The notes beneath the pieces are model-generated. The model was given only the letters and a program-made list of their open reading frames with translations, was not told where the DNA came from and did not search any database. From Cronobacter sakazakii (GTDB taxonomy: Bacteria > Pseudomonadota > Gammaproteobacteria > Enterobacterales > Enterobacteriaceae), in contig NZ_CP011048.1 in assembly GCF_000982825.1 (NCBI RefSeq), positions 29,906 through 93,905 of the forward strand: 64,000 nucleotides of DNA, in the 5' to 3' direction. A program made the position numbers and the translations under genes. The number at the start of each line of letters is the position of its first letter. Positions within the stretch are counted from its first letter, which is position 1. Positions 1 to 8,191 of the stretch are shown here, in pieces.

Positions 1-768
1 GACAAACCACTGATCGGCAAGCCCGAACAGGTTGTTACCGGTGAGCGAACCATTGAGCTGGCCGGTGCCGGTACTCTTCTGGCCGCTGTTATCGAAACTC
101 ACCGTAGCGCGTAACGGAAACTCTGGCGTGGCGGTGAGATTAACCACCGACCAGCCGGGCGTGTTATCCGGCAGAATATCGATTTGTACCGGAGTGGCGC
201 GCAGGCGGTTGATCTGCTCCATCCCCTGCTCAATATCGCGCAGGTTCAGGATCTTTTCTTCAAGCCCAGGAAACGCCATTTTCAGCATCAGCGGCGTTTT
301 ATTTTCGAGGCGGATCTGACGCAGCTTTCCTTCCAGCACGACAATCTGTAATTCGCCCTGCGAGAGATCCTGCTCGGTGAGAAACGCGCGGCTGGTGATA
401 TAACCGCGGCTGAGATACCAGTCCGATACGCTATTAACCAGCTGCGTGATGCGCGGCATATCGAGGCACTGATTGAGCCAGGGGTGCGATAATTTCGCCT
501 GCTCACGCGCACTTAACAGCGTGGCGCCGGAATAAGTAATGGCACGAATGGTAAAACACGGGCCGGATGACGGCGCAGGTATCACAGGCGTTTCAGCGCG
601 GGGCAGCGGCGTACTGCGTTGCAACTCTTCACGCTGCTGCTGGCCCTGTAATAAAAGTTCTTCCTGTTGCTGACGGATGGCATCGCGATCGGCAGGAGAA
701 AGGGGGGCTGCAAAGGCAGAAGGAAATATCAGCGCCAGTAAGAATCCATAATAAACGCGAGCAGTCAT
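1..768 (-). CDS. Two-partner secretion outer-membrane transporter, FhaC/ShlB type (5' part; runs off left edge)
   Basis: The first 256 codons of a TpsB transporter read leftward off the window edge. I see a signal peptide (about residues 1-20, ending in AFA-A) and then a polar helix rich in Gln, Glu and Arg (residues 24-50) that matches the plug helix of the family. A POTRA-like region follows (ITYSGATLL, then CLDMPRITQLVNSVSDWYLSR), with a second POTRA-like stretch (GKLRQIRLEN, then LRDIEQGMEQINRLRA). The start of the beta-barrel follows (SFDNSGQKSTGTGQLNGSL). Such proteins export one large haemagglutinin-like or haemolysin-like exoprotein whose gene is normally adjacent; none is visible here, so it should lie left of the window. 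The ATG at 768 has only a weak upstream AGGT. The family call is firm; the substrate is unknown. Confidence 0.85.
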   Translation of the reverse strand, partial: MTARVYYGFLLALIFPSAFAAPLSPADRDAIRQQQEELLLQGQQQREELQRSTPLPRAETPVIPAPSSGPCFTIRAITYSGATLLSAREQAKLSHPWLNQCLDMPRITQLVNSVSDWYLSRGYITSRAFLTEQDLSQGELQIVVLEGKLRQIRLENKTPLMLKMAFPGLEEKILNLRDIEQGMEQINRLRATPVQIDILPDNTPGWSVVNLTATPEFPLRATVSFDNSGQKSTGTGQLNGSLTGNNLFGLADQWFV

Positions 769-1278
769 CCGGGTGACCTGTAAAATTAATCAGTTAGCGC
801 CATAACACGATGTTATTTCGCGAATGGTTTTAAGGTTTTTCCTATAGTAATAGTTAATTACATTTCTTCACAAAGATATATTCTTTGCAGGGTGTTCACT
901 AATTTGGATAAAGGAAAAATAAGCGCAGGCCCGGCGCGAAACCAGATAATACTGGCAGAGGAAACCACAATGAGTTTCGTTTAAAAAAAGGAATGATGCT
1001 GAAATGGACTTTAAATGCGGTTTACAGAGGGGCGTCTTAGGTGAGCAAAGCGAGTACGCATGAGCGAGGTATAACACTAAGCATAAAAAGGCACTCTTTC
1101 GTACCGTGAACGCGAACATTACCCTCTTTGATATCACGAATAGGAAAGTATTCCCCTTTCGCCATACGTATATAACGTTAACCCACTGTTTTTATAGTGT
1201 TTCGACCAGCAATTTCATGCTGAAATCGCCAGATCGTTAAGGATGATTAAAAGATCCTGCGAAGGCATTAACAGGATA
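769..1278. other. AT-rich intergenic region between TpsB gene and iteron array
   Basis: About 500 bases between the start of the transporter gene and the first iteron. It is AT-rich. The only sizeable open frame (868-1137, minus strand, GTG start) has low-complexity hydrophobic and cysteine-rich content, no convincing ribosome site and no recognisable family, so I do not call it. I see no tRNA or terminator. It presumably contains the promoter of the leftward transporter gene. Confidence 0.5.
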
Positions 1279-1403
1279 TCCACTATGGGGAGCAGAGAAG
1301 AGATAAACATCCACTAAAGAGAGTAACATCCACTATGGAGAGCATAATCCACTGTAGCGAGTGGTATAGCACAAATGCCTCATCCCGTACTCACTACAGT
1401 GGA
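1279..1403. repeat. Iteron array downstream of repA
   Basis: A set of roughly 10-base repeats, TCCACTATGG at 1279 and 1329, an imperfect TCCACTAAAG at 1310 and TCCACTGTAG at 1348, followed by one copy in the opposite orientation (CTACAGTGGA at 1394-1403) just after the repA stop. The same motif recurs upstream of repA in the opposite orientation. Iterons on both sides of the gene are the known arrangement of RepFIB replicons, where RepA binds them for initiation, copy control and autoregulation. Confidence 0.85.
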
Positions 1404-1406
1404 TAT

Positions 1407-2462
1407 TCAGATCTGGCCTTTACGGATTTTTTCCAGCAGCGCCAGTTCTTCTTTGGTCAGCATTACCATCTCGCCCTGCTCCTCCGGTACAGCGCTGTTT
1501 TCTACCGGCAACTCGTCACCGGCAGGCAGCGCGCCTGGCAGGCTTTGTGGGCGAAGTTTTGGCCTTCTGTAGTGGATATGAAAGTAGACTACCCGCCCGC
1601 GCTTGATCTCGGTGTAATCGAGATAGCCAATCTCCTTGAGCTGCTCCATCGCCTTACGCACGGTGGAGTTCTGCGTGATGGTGCGGGAGGTGAGATTCAG
1701 GCGCGCGCGTAGGCGTGCAAGCGAGACCGGCGCCGGGTTAGGCGGCAGGCTCTCAATAAACGTATACAGCGCCTGAGCGGATTCCTTACGCGAAAGCTCA
1801 TTTATGGCCCGCAGCTGCAGCAGAACTTTTTTATCGAACTGGTACAGCTCAAAGATTTTCGGATCGGCCTGCAGCGTCACTTCATCCTTTTTGGCACTGT
1901 ACTTGGCGGACTGCACCAGGTGCGTGACGTAATACTCCCCTTCTTTATTGCTGAAGGAGATGGTATTAGTGGCGATACGGGTCAGCGAGGCATCAAGACG
2001 TTTACGCAGCTTTGCCGACGAACGCGCCGAAGGAATACCGCACAACTTCACGAACTCCACAAACGGCAGCGTCACGCTGTCGCCAAGCACGTTGTATTTG
2101 GCGAAAGCATGGATGATCCCGACCCAGGTTTTGAAGTCGTTATCCATGTCCAGGCGGGCACCGGTGATTTTGATATTCTCGTAGCCTTCAGATTTAACGA
2201 GCGAGAGCTGTTTCAGCTCTTCTGTCACATCCATCGAGGACATCTGCCCTTTACGGCCACGGGCGGTGGATTTCAGCGTCGGGACAAACAGGCCAAGGCG
2301 CATGAGCGCGACCGGCTGTACCGTGTTGTTACGGTTCGGCATCAGCGTGACCACTTCGCCGGTTTTACGATCCAGTTCACTGAAGGCATCGTTGATATTG
2401 ATGTTCTCTTCATCAGCCACGTGCGGGGTCTCCTGTCCTGAATACCGGTGCTTACTCACCAT
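1407..2462 (-). CDS. repA: Replication initiator protein, RepFIB family
   Basis: Plasmid initiator of the Rep_3 superfamily, which binds iterons through two winged-helix domains. Conserved stretches recognisable from RepFIB RepA include NTVQPVALMRLGLFVPTL, RLDMDNDFKTWVGIIH, FVEFVKLCGIPS, LQADPKIFELYQFD, SAQALYTFIESLP and GYLDYTEI. From the ATG at 2462 the protein is 351 residues (starting MVSKHRYSG), close to the family size of about 325 to 350. A GTG 33 bases further upstream would add 11 residues but lies inside the iterons. One iteron (2459-2468) overlaps the chosen start, which fits autorepression by RepA. A further iteron-like sequence (CTGTAGTGGA, 1567-1576) lies inside the coding region. 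Start codon moderately certain; identity very likely. Confidence 0.95.
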   Translation of the reverse strand: MVSKHRYSGQETPHVADEENININDAFSELDRKTGEVVTLMPNRNNTVQPVALMRLGLFVPTLKSTARGRKGQMSSMDVTEELKQLSLVKSEGYENIKITGARLDMDNDFKTWVGIIHAFAKYNVLGDSVTLPFVEFVKLCGIPSARSSAKLRKRLDASLTRIATNTISFSNKEGEYYVTHLVQSAKYSAKKDEVTLQADPKIFELYQFDKKVLLQLRAINELSRKESAQALYTFIESLPPNPAPVSLARLRARLNLTSRTITQNSTVRKAMEQLKEIGYLDYTEIKRGRVVYFHIHYRRPKLRPQSLPGALPAGDELPVENSAVPEEQGEMVMLTKEELALLEKIRKGQI

Positions 2463-2926
2463 AGTGGTTATTATCTTCGCCAGTGAGAGTATCACTCACC
2501 ATAGTGGATATGTCACATGCTTATCCGCGCTGTTTACTCTCCACAGTGGATGTTTACTCACTACAGTGGTTATTTACTCTCTGTAGTGGTTGTTTTAGTT
2601 GATGGCGTGACAGGATCCAGTCATTCACTCGCTATAGTGGATAGCCCGAACGCATACAGGAACCTGTCAGTCTGTTACAGTCACCCGCAGCCAGACATAA
2701 AAGACGTACTGACGCTGTGAATAAACATGTTGATGCGCAGAAGTAACTTGACAAGAAGAAGGTGAAACCCTTTTTAATACAGCCAGTTATAAAGAGAGGG
2801 CCGTTATGGAAAAGTCCTGCGTTTTACTCGCTACAGTGGATGCCAGGCACTCTCTTCAGCCGTTACTCTCCTCGCTACAGTGGTTATCCGGCTCGCTTCA
2901 GTGGATGTTCTGCTCGCTATAGTGGT
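2459..2926. repeat. Iteron array upstream of repA
   Basis: Ten copies of a repeat with consensus CTCGCTAYAGTGGWTA lie in one orientation. Their cores are at 2459, 2499, 2541, 2561, 2581, 2632, 2831, 2875, 2896 and 2917 (for example CTACAGTGGT at 2561 and CTATAGTGGT at 2917). Spacing of about 20-21 bases between several neighbours (2541, 2561, 2581; 2875, 2896, 2917) is two helical turns, as expected for Rep-binding iterons. The first copies overlap the repA start. A 190-base gap without iterons (2642-2830) separates two sub-clusters. Confidence 0.9.
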
Positions 2927-2948
2927 TAGAAACTGCCGCAACCGTCTG

Positions 2949-3037
2949 ATCGTATTAAGAAATTCAGAAAAGGGATCTTTAAGGATCATATAAGGGATCT
3001 TATCTGGATCGAAAACTTAGATCTGGCCTGTGGATAA
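2949..3037. other. Probable replication origin core: GATC cluster with DnaA box
   Basis: Next to the iterons is an AT-rich stretch with six GATC sites in about 75 bases (2949, 2974, 2984, 2996, 3007, 3020), followed by a perfect DnaA box (TGTGGATAA at 3029-3037, i.e. TTATCCACA on the minus strand). GATC-rich melting elements beside a DnaA box are typical of origins regulated by Dam methylation and SeqA. With the iterons this marks the likely origin. The exact unwinding site is inferred. Confidence 0.75.
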
Positions 3038-3093
3038 AATCAGGTCATATGCATCCCACGCCCCATTTAACCTCCGCTCTTTTGCGCTTCCTC

Positions 3094-3122
3094 AAACGAA
3101 CGGCTGACGCACGTTCGTTTTT
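3094..3122 (+). terminator. Hairpin upstream of parA
   Basis: AAACGAACG and CGTTCGTTT form a perfect 9-base-pair stem with a 9-base loop, followed by two more T residues. It could be a weak intrinsic terminator isolating the partition operon from origin transcription, or a binding dyad. The T tract is short, so the role is uncertain. Confidence 0.4.
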
Positions 3123-3271
3123 GCGGTGAGCGCTGCTGATTCTGGCACTAACCTCTTATGACGTCAGCGATTTGAACACGCGCACACAAGTACAACATTT
3201 ATGTTTACCACCTGGCTTTTATGCTGTATTTTCGTTTAAATTAATAAATCCTGCATACAGTGAGTGTTGTG

Positions 3272-4468
3272 ATGGATAATGAGCAGCAGTTAACGAAAGT
3301 TGCCGAACGTTCAGAAAGAATGCTTCTCGGGCTGACCGAGCAGATCCAGCATCAGAAAGATGAGCTTCAGGAAAACACCTTCTATCAGGTCTACGCCAAA
3401 GCGGCACTGGCCAAACTTCCGCGACTGACCCGCGCCAGCGTTGATTATGCCGTCAGTGAAATGGAAGCGAACGGATACGTCTTTGATAAACGCGCGGCGG
3501 GCTCTTCCACCAAGTATGCGATGTCCGTTCAGAATATTATCGATCTCTACCATCACCGTGGCGTGCCTAAATACCGCGACCGCCATGATGAAGCGTTCAC
3601 CATTTTTGTTGGTAATCTGAAAGGCGGCGTCTCCAAAACGGTTTCTACGGTTTCCCTTGCCCATGCGCTGCGTGTGCATCCTCACCTGCTGTTTGAAGAT
3701 CTGCGCATTCTGGTGATTGATCTCGATCCGCAGTCTTCCGCCACCATGTTCCTTAATCACACCCGCGCCGTGGGAACGGTCGATACCACCAGCGCGCAGG
3801 CCATGCTGCAGAATGTGTCTCGCGAAGAGTTGCTGGAAGAATTCATTGTGCCGTCGATTGTGCCGGGCGTGGACGTAATGCCGGCTTCTATTGAAGACGC
3901 CTTTATCGCCTCGCGCTGGGAAGAGCTCTGTGCGGAGCATCTGCCGGGCACCAGTATTTATGGTGTCCTGCGCCAGAACATCATCGATAAGATTGCCAGA
4001 GACTACGATTTTATTTTTGTCGACAGCGGCCCGCATCTGGATGCATTCCTGATGAACGCGATTGCGGCCTCGGACGTTCTTTTCACGCCAGTGCCGCCAG
4101 CGCAGGTGGATTTCCACTCGACGCTCAAATACCTGACGCGTCTGCCGGAGCTCATCGCGCTGATCGAAGAGTCCGGCTGCCGTGTCAGACTGCAGAAAAA
4201 CATCGGCTTTATGTCGAAGCTGCTCAACAAGGCAGATCACAAGCTCTGTCACAGCCTCGCCAAAGAGATTTTCGGCGGCGATATGCTGGATGTCGCTCTG
4301 CCCCGCCTGGACGGCTTTGAGCGCTGCGGAGAGTCATTTGATACGGTGATTTCCGCAAACCCCGCCACTTACATCGGCAGCAGCGAGGCGCTGAAAAATG
4401 CGCGTGCCGCCGCTGAAGATTTCGCCAAAGCGGTTTTTGACCGCATTGAATTTATTCGTATGAGCTGA
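3272..4468 (+). CDS. parA: Plasmid partition ATPase ParA (type Ia, P1-like)
   Basis: Walker-type ATPase that moves plasmid copies apart together with ParB and parS; the N-terminal helix-turn-helix part also represses the operon. From the ATG at 3272 the protein is 398 residues, the same length as P1 ParA, and sequence similarity to it runs throughout (YQVYAKAALAKLP, DKRAAGSSTKYAM). The deviant Walker A is KGGVSKT at residues 117-123, and a Walker B-type region (ILVIDLDPQSSATMF) and DFIFVDSGPHLDAF are present. An in-frame GTG four codons earlier is possible, but the ATG matches P1. parB starts 8 bases after the stop, so the two form one operon. Confidence 0.95.
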   Translation: MDNEQQLTKVAERSERMLLGLTEQIQHQKDELQENTFYQVYAKAALAKLPRLTRASVDYAVSEMEANGYVFDKRAAGSSTKYAMSVQNIIDLYHHRGVPKYRDRHDEAFTIFVGNLKGGVSKTVSTVSLAHALRVHPHLLFEDLRILVIDLDPQSSATMFLNHTRAVGTVDTTSAQAMLQNVSREELLEEFIVPSIVPGVDVMPASIEDAFIASRWEELCAEHLPGTSIYGVLRQNIIDKIARDYDFIFVDSGPHLDAFLMNAIAASDVLFTPVPPAQVDFHSTLKYLTRLPELIALIEESGCRVRLQKNIGFMSKLLNKADHKLCHSLAKEIFGGDMLDVALPRLDGFERCGESFDTVISANPATYIGSSEALKNARAAAEDFAKAVFDRIEFIRMS

Positions 4469-4475
4469 GAATACT

Positions 4476-5444
4476 ATGAGCACAAAAAGAGTCACGATTG
4501 GCCGTACACTCACCCATTCCCCGTTTAAAGAGAGCACGGACGCTGAAACTTTCACGTCAGTATTTGTACTCAGTTCCGGGCGTAAAGCCACCTTCCGGCT
4601 GGAAAGCGTCGCGCCTGCGGATGTGGCGGAAAAAACCTTCGTTCGTCAGGAAACCAACGGGCGCGAGCAGTCAGCGCTGACGCCGGAATCGCTGCGCGAT
4701 ATCACCCGCACCCTAAAATTCCAGCAGTTCTTCCCGGCGATTGGCGTGAAAGCGGGTGACCGTATTGAAATTCTGGACGGCTCCCGCCGTCGTGCTGCGG
4801 CACTCATCTGTCATACTGGTCTGACTGTACTGGTGACGGAAGCGGCGCTGACGTCAGAAGAGGCGCGCAAGCTCGCCAAAGATATCCAGACGGCAAAAGA
4901 GCACAACATCCGTGAAATCGGATTGCGGCTGATGGCGCTGAAAAACGCAGGTCTCAGTCAGAAAGAGATAGCCGAGCAGGAAGGGCTGTCGCAGGCAAAA
5001 GTCACCCGTGCGTTGCAGGCGGCGTCGGTCTCTGCTGAACTGCTGGCCTTCTTCCCGGTGCAGTCCGAGCTGACATTCAGCGACTATAAAACGCTGAGCG
5101 CTGTCGAAGAAACGCTGCTGAAAAATGACATCGCACTGAAAACACTGACCGATTCCATTGCCAGTGAAGTGGATATCGTGCTGTCAGACACCGATCTGGC
5201 GGAAGATGAAGTGAAGAACCGCATCATGCGCATTATCGCGCGTGAAGGGGAGCTGCTCACGTCACCGGGCCCGAAAGACAAAGCGGTTATTTCCCCGCTC
5301 TGGCGTTTCTCTGATAAAGACCGTTTCGCCCGTAAGCGCACTAAAGGACGACTCTTCAGCTACGAATTCAACCGCCTGTCGCGTGACGTACAGGATGAAC
5401 TCGACCAGGCCATTGAAAGCGTTCTGAAGAAGCATCTCTCCTGA
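4476..5444 (+). CDS. parB: Partition protein ParB (P1-like centromere-binding protein)
   Basis: Centromere-binding adaptor of the parABS system, 322 residues (P1 ParB has 333). A ParB/Srx-type region lies in the N-terminal half (FFPAIGVKAGDRIEILDG, then SRRRAAA). It is followed by a helix-turn-helix (GLSQKEIAEQEGLSQAKVTRAL) that reads box A and a C-terminal dimer domain (WRFSDKDRFARKRTKGRLFSYE, then LDQAIESVLKKHL) that in P1 reads box B. It follows parA by 8 bases. Two matching parS sites lie directly downstream, so the partition cassette is complete. Confidence 0.93.
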   Translation: MSTKRVTIGRTLTHSPFKESTDAETFTSVFVLSSGRKATFRLESVAPADVAEKTFVRQETNGREQSALTPESLRDITRTLKFQQFFPAIGVKAGDRIEILDGSRRRAAALICHTGLTVLVTEAALTSEEARKLAKDIQTAKEHNIREIGLRLMALKNAGLSQKEIAEQEGLSQAKVTRALQAASVSAELLAFFPVQSELTFSDYKTLSAVEETLLKNDIALKTLTDSIASEVDIVLSDTDLAEDEVKNRIMRIIAREGELLTSPGPKDKAVISPLWRFSDKDRFARKRTKGRLFSYEFNRLSRDVQDELDQAIESVLKKHLS

Positions 5445-5457
5445 GCGGGATGTGCAC

Positions 5458-5531
5458 TCGCCATGGTGATTTCACCGTTAACTCCCTGAAATACCGTTTT
5501 TTCCTGAACGGATTTCACGGTGAAATCGCCA
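5458..5531. other. P1-type parS centromere, copy 1
   Basis: Just after parB is a left arm with box B TCGCCA (5458-5463) and box A ATTTCAC (5469-5475), about 35 bases of spacer, and a right arm ATTTCACGGTGAAATCGCCA (5512-5531) carrying two inverted box A motifs and a box B. This is the P1/P7 parS layout, in which IHF bends the spacer so ParB can bridge both arms. An A/T-rich segment in the spacer could hold an IHF site, but I cannot assign one precisely. Confidence 0.85.
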
Positions 5532-5589
5532 CTATTCGCCTCGCCTTTCTTTATTCCACAGCATCGCCTATGACTTGTTCGCCTGCTCT

Positions 5590-5599
5590 CTACAGTGGA
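5590..5599. repeat. Isolated iteron between the two parS sites
   Basis: CTACAGTGGA matches the repA iteron core exactly. Another related sequence, ACCACTACGG, lies near 5870. These outlying copies may titrate RepA or link replication and partition complexes. Confidence 0.6.
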
Positions 5600-5633
5600 T
5601 GTTTTACCGTCTGCTGCTGGCGCGCGTACTGAA

Positions 5634-5719
5634 ATTTCACGCATTTCGCCACGCTGATTATGAGATTAAGCGTTTGATTTTAAATGTTATTTATGAGTTA
5701 TTTCACGGTGAAATCGCCA
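5634..5719. other. P1-type parS centromere, copy 2
   Basis: A second site with left arm box A ATTTCAC (5634-5640) and box B TCGCCA (5646-5651), an AT-rich spacer, and a right arm ATTTCACGGTGAAATCGCCA (5700-5719) identical to that of copy 1. The order of the left-arm boxes is reversed relative to copy 1. P1 itself has one parS, so a tandem pair is notable. Confidence 0.75.
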
Positions 5720-5931
5720 TGCTTATGACGCCTTTCCTGCCAGAAATTTCAGCGGACGGCGAAGGCAGAAAAGCCCAAATGACGGGAAAAGAAGATGGTT
5801 TCAGGTAGTTCGGGAAGAGTTATCAGCCAAAAGCTAAGGCACACAACACGGAAAGAACGGAAATCAATAACCACTACGGTGAGCCCTGCCGGCGAGCGCG
5901 TTTTTGCGAGACATCTTCAGAAAGCAGCAAT

Positions 5932-5956
5932 AAAAAAGGCCGCGCTCAGGCGGCCT
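5932..5956 (-). terminator. Rho-independent terminator of the iuc-iutA operon
   Basis: Read leftward, AGGCCGC, a CTGAGC loop and GCGGCCT form a 7-base-pair GC-rich stem followed by six T residues. It lies 18 bases after the iutA stop. Confidence 0.85.
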
Positions 5957-5973
5957 GTGTGATGTGGCGGTAA

Positions 5974-8169
5974 TCAGAACAGAACGGAGTAATTCAGGCC
6001 AAACGTACGACCGCGGCCTTTGTAGGTATAGAGATCCGGTGAGCCATAAGTCGGACTGTACAATCCTGGCGCGCGCTGACCCCAGACGGTGGTGTAATCC
6101 TTATCCAGCAGGTTTTCGACACTGAATGCGATTTTACCGACCGGGAGCGCATAGCTGCCGATAAAGTCCATCGTGTTATAGCCGTCGATTTTCTTACCGG
6201 CATCATCAGACACATCGAACGTCTGGGTGCTCTGCAGGCGCAGGGTCCAGTTATCCGGCGCCCAGTTAACCCACGCACTGACTTTAGACGGGCTGGCGCT
6301 GTCGACCGTCAGCTTTTTCCAGTCGCCGTCCACGCGGGTTTCCGATTTGATGGCGTTAAAGTTCGCGCCGGTGCTCCAGTCGCTGTCACTGAAGAAGTAA
6401 TCGACCTGCCCTTCAAGCCCGTAGATACGACGCTTGTCGTCATCCAGGGTGATGGTCATATCGGTCTTGTTAATGTTAATGGTTTTGTCAGAAACCGAGT
6501 AGTACGCCGCGAGCTGGGTACGCAGGTTGTCGCCGGTGTAACGCCAGCCGAGCTCATAGCTGTCGACTTTAATACCATCGAGACGCGAGTCATTCACGTT
6601 AACGCTTTTGAGCAGACGGTAGTGACCATTCTCAAGACGATAGGTGCCGGAGCCGTAATATTTGGCGAGATCCGGCAGTTCGAACCCCTGCGAGAAGTTA
6701 AACCACAGCTGCTGACGTTCACTCAGGTGGCCGAGAATACCGGCGTTAAACAGCAGATTGTTGTAATCCGTTTTGCCGCCCGGCACGGCATCCGCAGACG
6801 TCGCTTTACCGGTGGCGATGCCCTGCTGCTGGGTATAACCAACAAAATCATCGACCTTATTCTCGGTGTACTGATAGCGCACACCGCCGCTTAACGTGAT
6901 GGCATTGATGTCATAACTCGCCTGCAGGAACGGAGCCAGGTTCGTAATGCTGTAATCCGGGTAGCGCCCGACGTTATACGCGTTATCAAGCTTCATGCCG
7001 CCGCTGGCGGCCGCTTTATTCAGATCGAAAAACTGCTGGTTGGCATTAAAGGTTTCATGCTCGGCATCCACACCATAGGTCAGAGAAAGAGCATCCAGTG
7101 GCTTGCTGTTGACTGTCAGTTTGCCGCCCCAGAAATCCGTTTTCTGCTGTGAGGCACCAATGCTGGTCACGCGGGTTTTATCGCCATTCAGCGTCGGGAA
7201 CGGGTAATAGGTCAGACTCTCATCGCGGTAGTAAATCTGCGCGACCAGATCCTGGCCCCAGGCATCAGAGTTGGAATACTGAAGATTAATCAGGTGGCGT
7301 TCAGTGCCGGGCAGACGGTCTGAATCCAGATTGCCTTTGTTGTAGGCGGTGCCGTTGCCGGTGACCGCTGAGAAATTCTCGCCGAGGAACAGACCGTGTT
7401 TACCGTCGGACTGGCTTTTATAGTATTGCGTGGTGAGCTGCAGCTGCTGGTGATCATCAATATTGAGCGTGCCGGTGCCCATCACGTCCAGACGGTCAGA
7501 ATACTGCAGGCCGGTCTGGGTGTTATCGATAATGGATTCATCACCGTTACCGTCGTACCAGCCGCCGTAGCGCTGATAGGCGACGGACAGACGCCCGGAA
7601 GCATTGTCATTGCCGCCGCTCACCGCTGCCGCCATATTTTCGTCATGATCGTTATGACTGTTAAAGCCGGTTTTCATCCCGGTCTGGAACTCAACCTGCG
7701 TCTCCGGCTGGCCTTTTTTGGTCACGATATTGATAAGACCGCCGGTGCTGCCACCGCCGTACAGCGAGGTCGCACCGGAGATAACTTCGATGCGCTCAAT
7801 GTTGAACGGATCGATGGAATCCAGCTGGCGGCTGTCGCTGCGTGAGGAGTTCAGACGCACGCCGTCGACCATCACCATCATGGAGCGGCCACGCATGTTC
7901 ATGCCGTAATTGGTGCGCCCCTGACTGCTGACATCCATGCCGGGGATCAGCTGTGCCAGCACTTCTTTTAACTCTTTACCGCCCTGAACCTGCTGTTCAA
8001 TGTCAGCCTGTTCGATAACCCACGTGGTCTGTGCCATATCCGCCGCGCTGTGTCCGGTACGGCTGGCGGCAACCACCAACGTCTCTTCTTTCTGCGGTGC
8101 CCCCCAGGCGGAGGCAGAAATCATGGCAAGTAAACAAGGATTCAATACCCAAAGATGATGACGCTTCAT
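5974..8169 (-). CDS. iutA: TonB-dependent ferric hydroxamate siderophore receptor (aerobactin receptor IutA)
   Basis: Outer-membrane receptor of 731 residues, the usual IutA size, importing the ferric aerobactin-type siderophore made by the adjacent iuc genes. It has a signal peptide (about 1-23, ending AWG-A), a TonB-box region near ETLVVAA, a plug domain with ELKEVLAQLIPGMDVSSQGR, MVDGVRLNSSRSDSRQLD and YGGGSTGGLINIVTKKG, and a 22-strand barrel ending in YKGRGRTFGLNYSVLF with the C-terminal Phe needed for outer-membrane assembly. It is the last gene of the iucABCD-iutA transcription unit, 22 bases after iucD. Fur regulation is inferred from the box at 13961. Confidence 0.95.
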   Translation of the reverse strand: MKRHHLWVLNPCLLAMISASAWGAPQKEETLVVAASRTGHSAADMAQTTWVIEQADIEQQVQGGKELKEVLAQLIPGMDVSSQGRTNYGMNMRGRSMMVMVDGVRLNSSRSDSRQLDSIDPFNIERIEVISGATSLYGGGSTGGLINIVTKKGQPETQVEFQTGMKTGFNSHNDHDENMAAAVSGGNDNASGRLSVAYQRYGGWYDGNGDESIIDNTQTGLQYSDRLDVMGTGTLNIDDHQQLQLTTQYYKSQSDGKHGLFLGENFSAVTGNGTAYNKGNLDSDRLPGTERHLINLQYSNSDAWGQDLVAQIYYRDESLTYYPFPTLNGDKTRVTSIGASQQKTDFWGGKLTVNSKPLDALSLTYGVDAEHETFNANQQFFDLNKAAASGGMKLDNAYNVGRYPDYSITNLAPFLQASYDINAITLSGGVRYQYTENKVDDFVGYTQQQGIATGKATSADAVPGGKTDYNNLLFNAGILGHLSERQQLWFNFSQGFELPDLAKYYGSGTYRLENGHYRLLKSVNVNDSRLDGIKVDSYELGWRYTGDNLRTQLAAYYSVSDKTININKTDMTITLDDDKRRIYGLEGQVDYFFSDSDWSTGANFNAIKSETRVDGDWKKLTVDSASPSKVSAWVNWAPDNWTLRLQSTQTFDVSDDAGKKIDGYNTMDFIGSYALPVGKIAFSVENLLDKDYTTVWGQRAPGLYSPTYGSPDLYTYKGRGRTFGLNYSVLF

Positions 8170-8191
8170 TGTTATGGTGTTCCTGAGTCTG

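Noticed and set aside
868..1137. 89-codon minus-strand frame before the repA region
   Set aside because: GTG start without ribosome site, hydrophobic/Cys-rich composition without family resemblance. Considered as a Hok-like peptide but the pattern does not fit.
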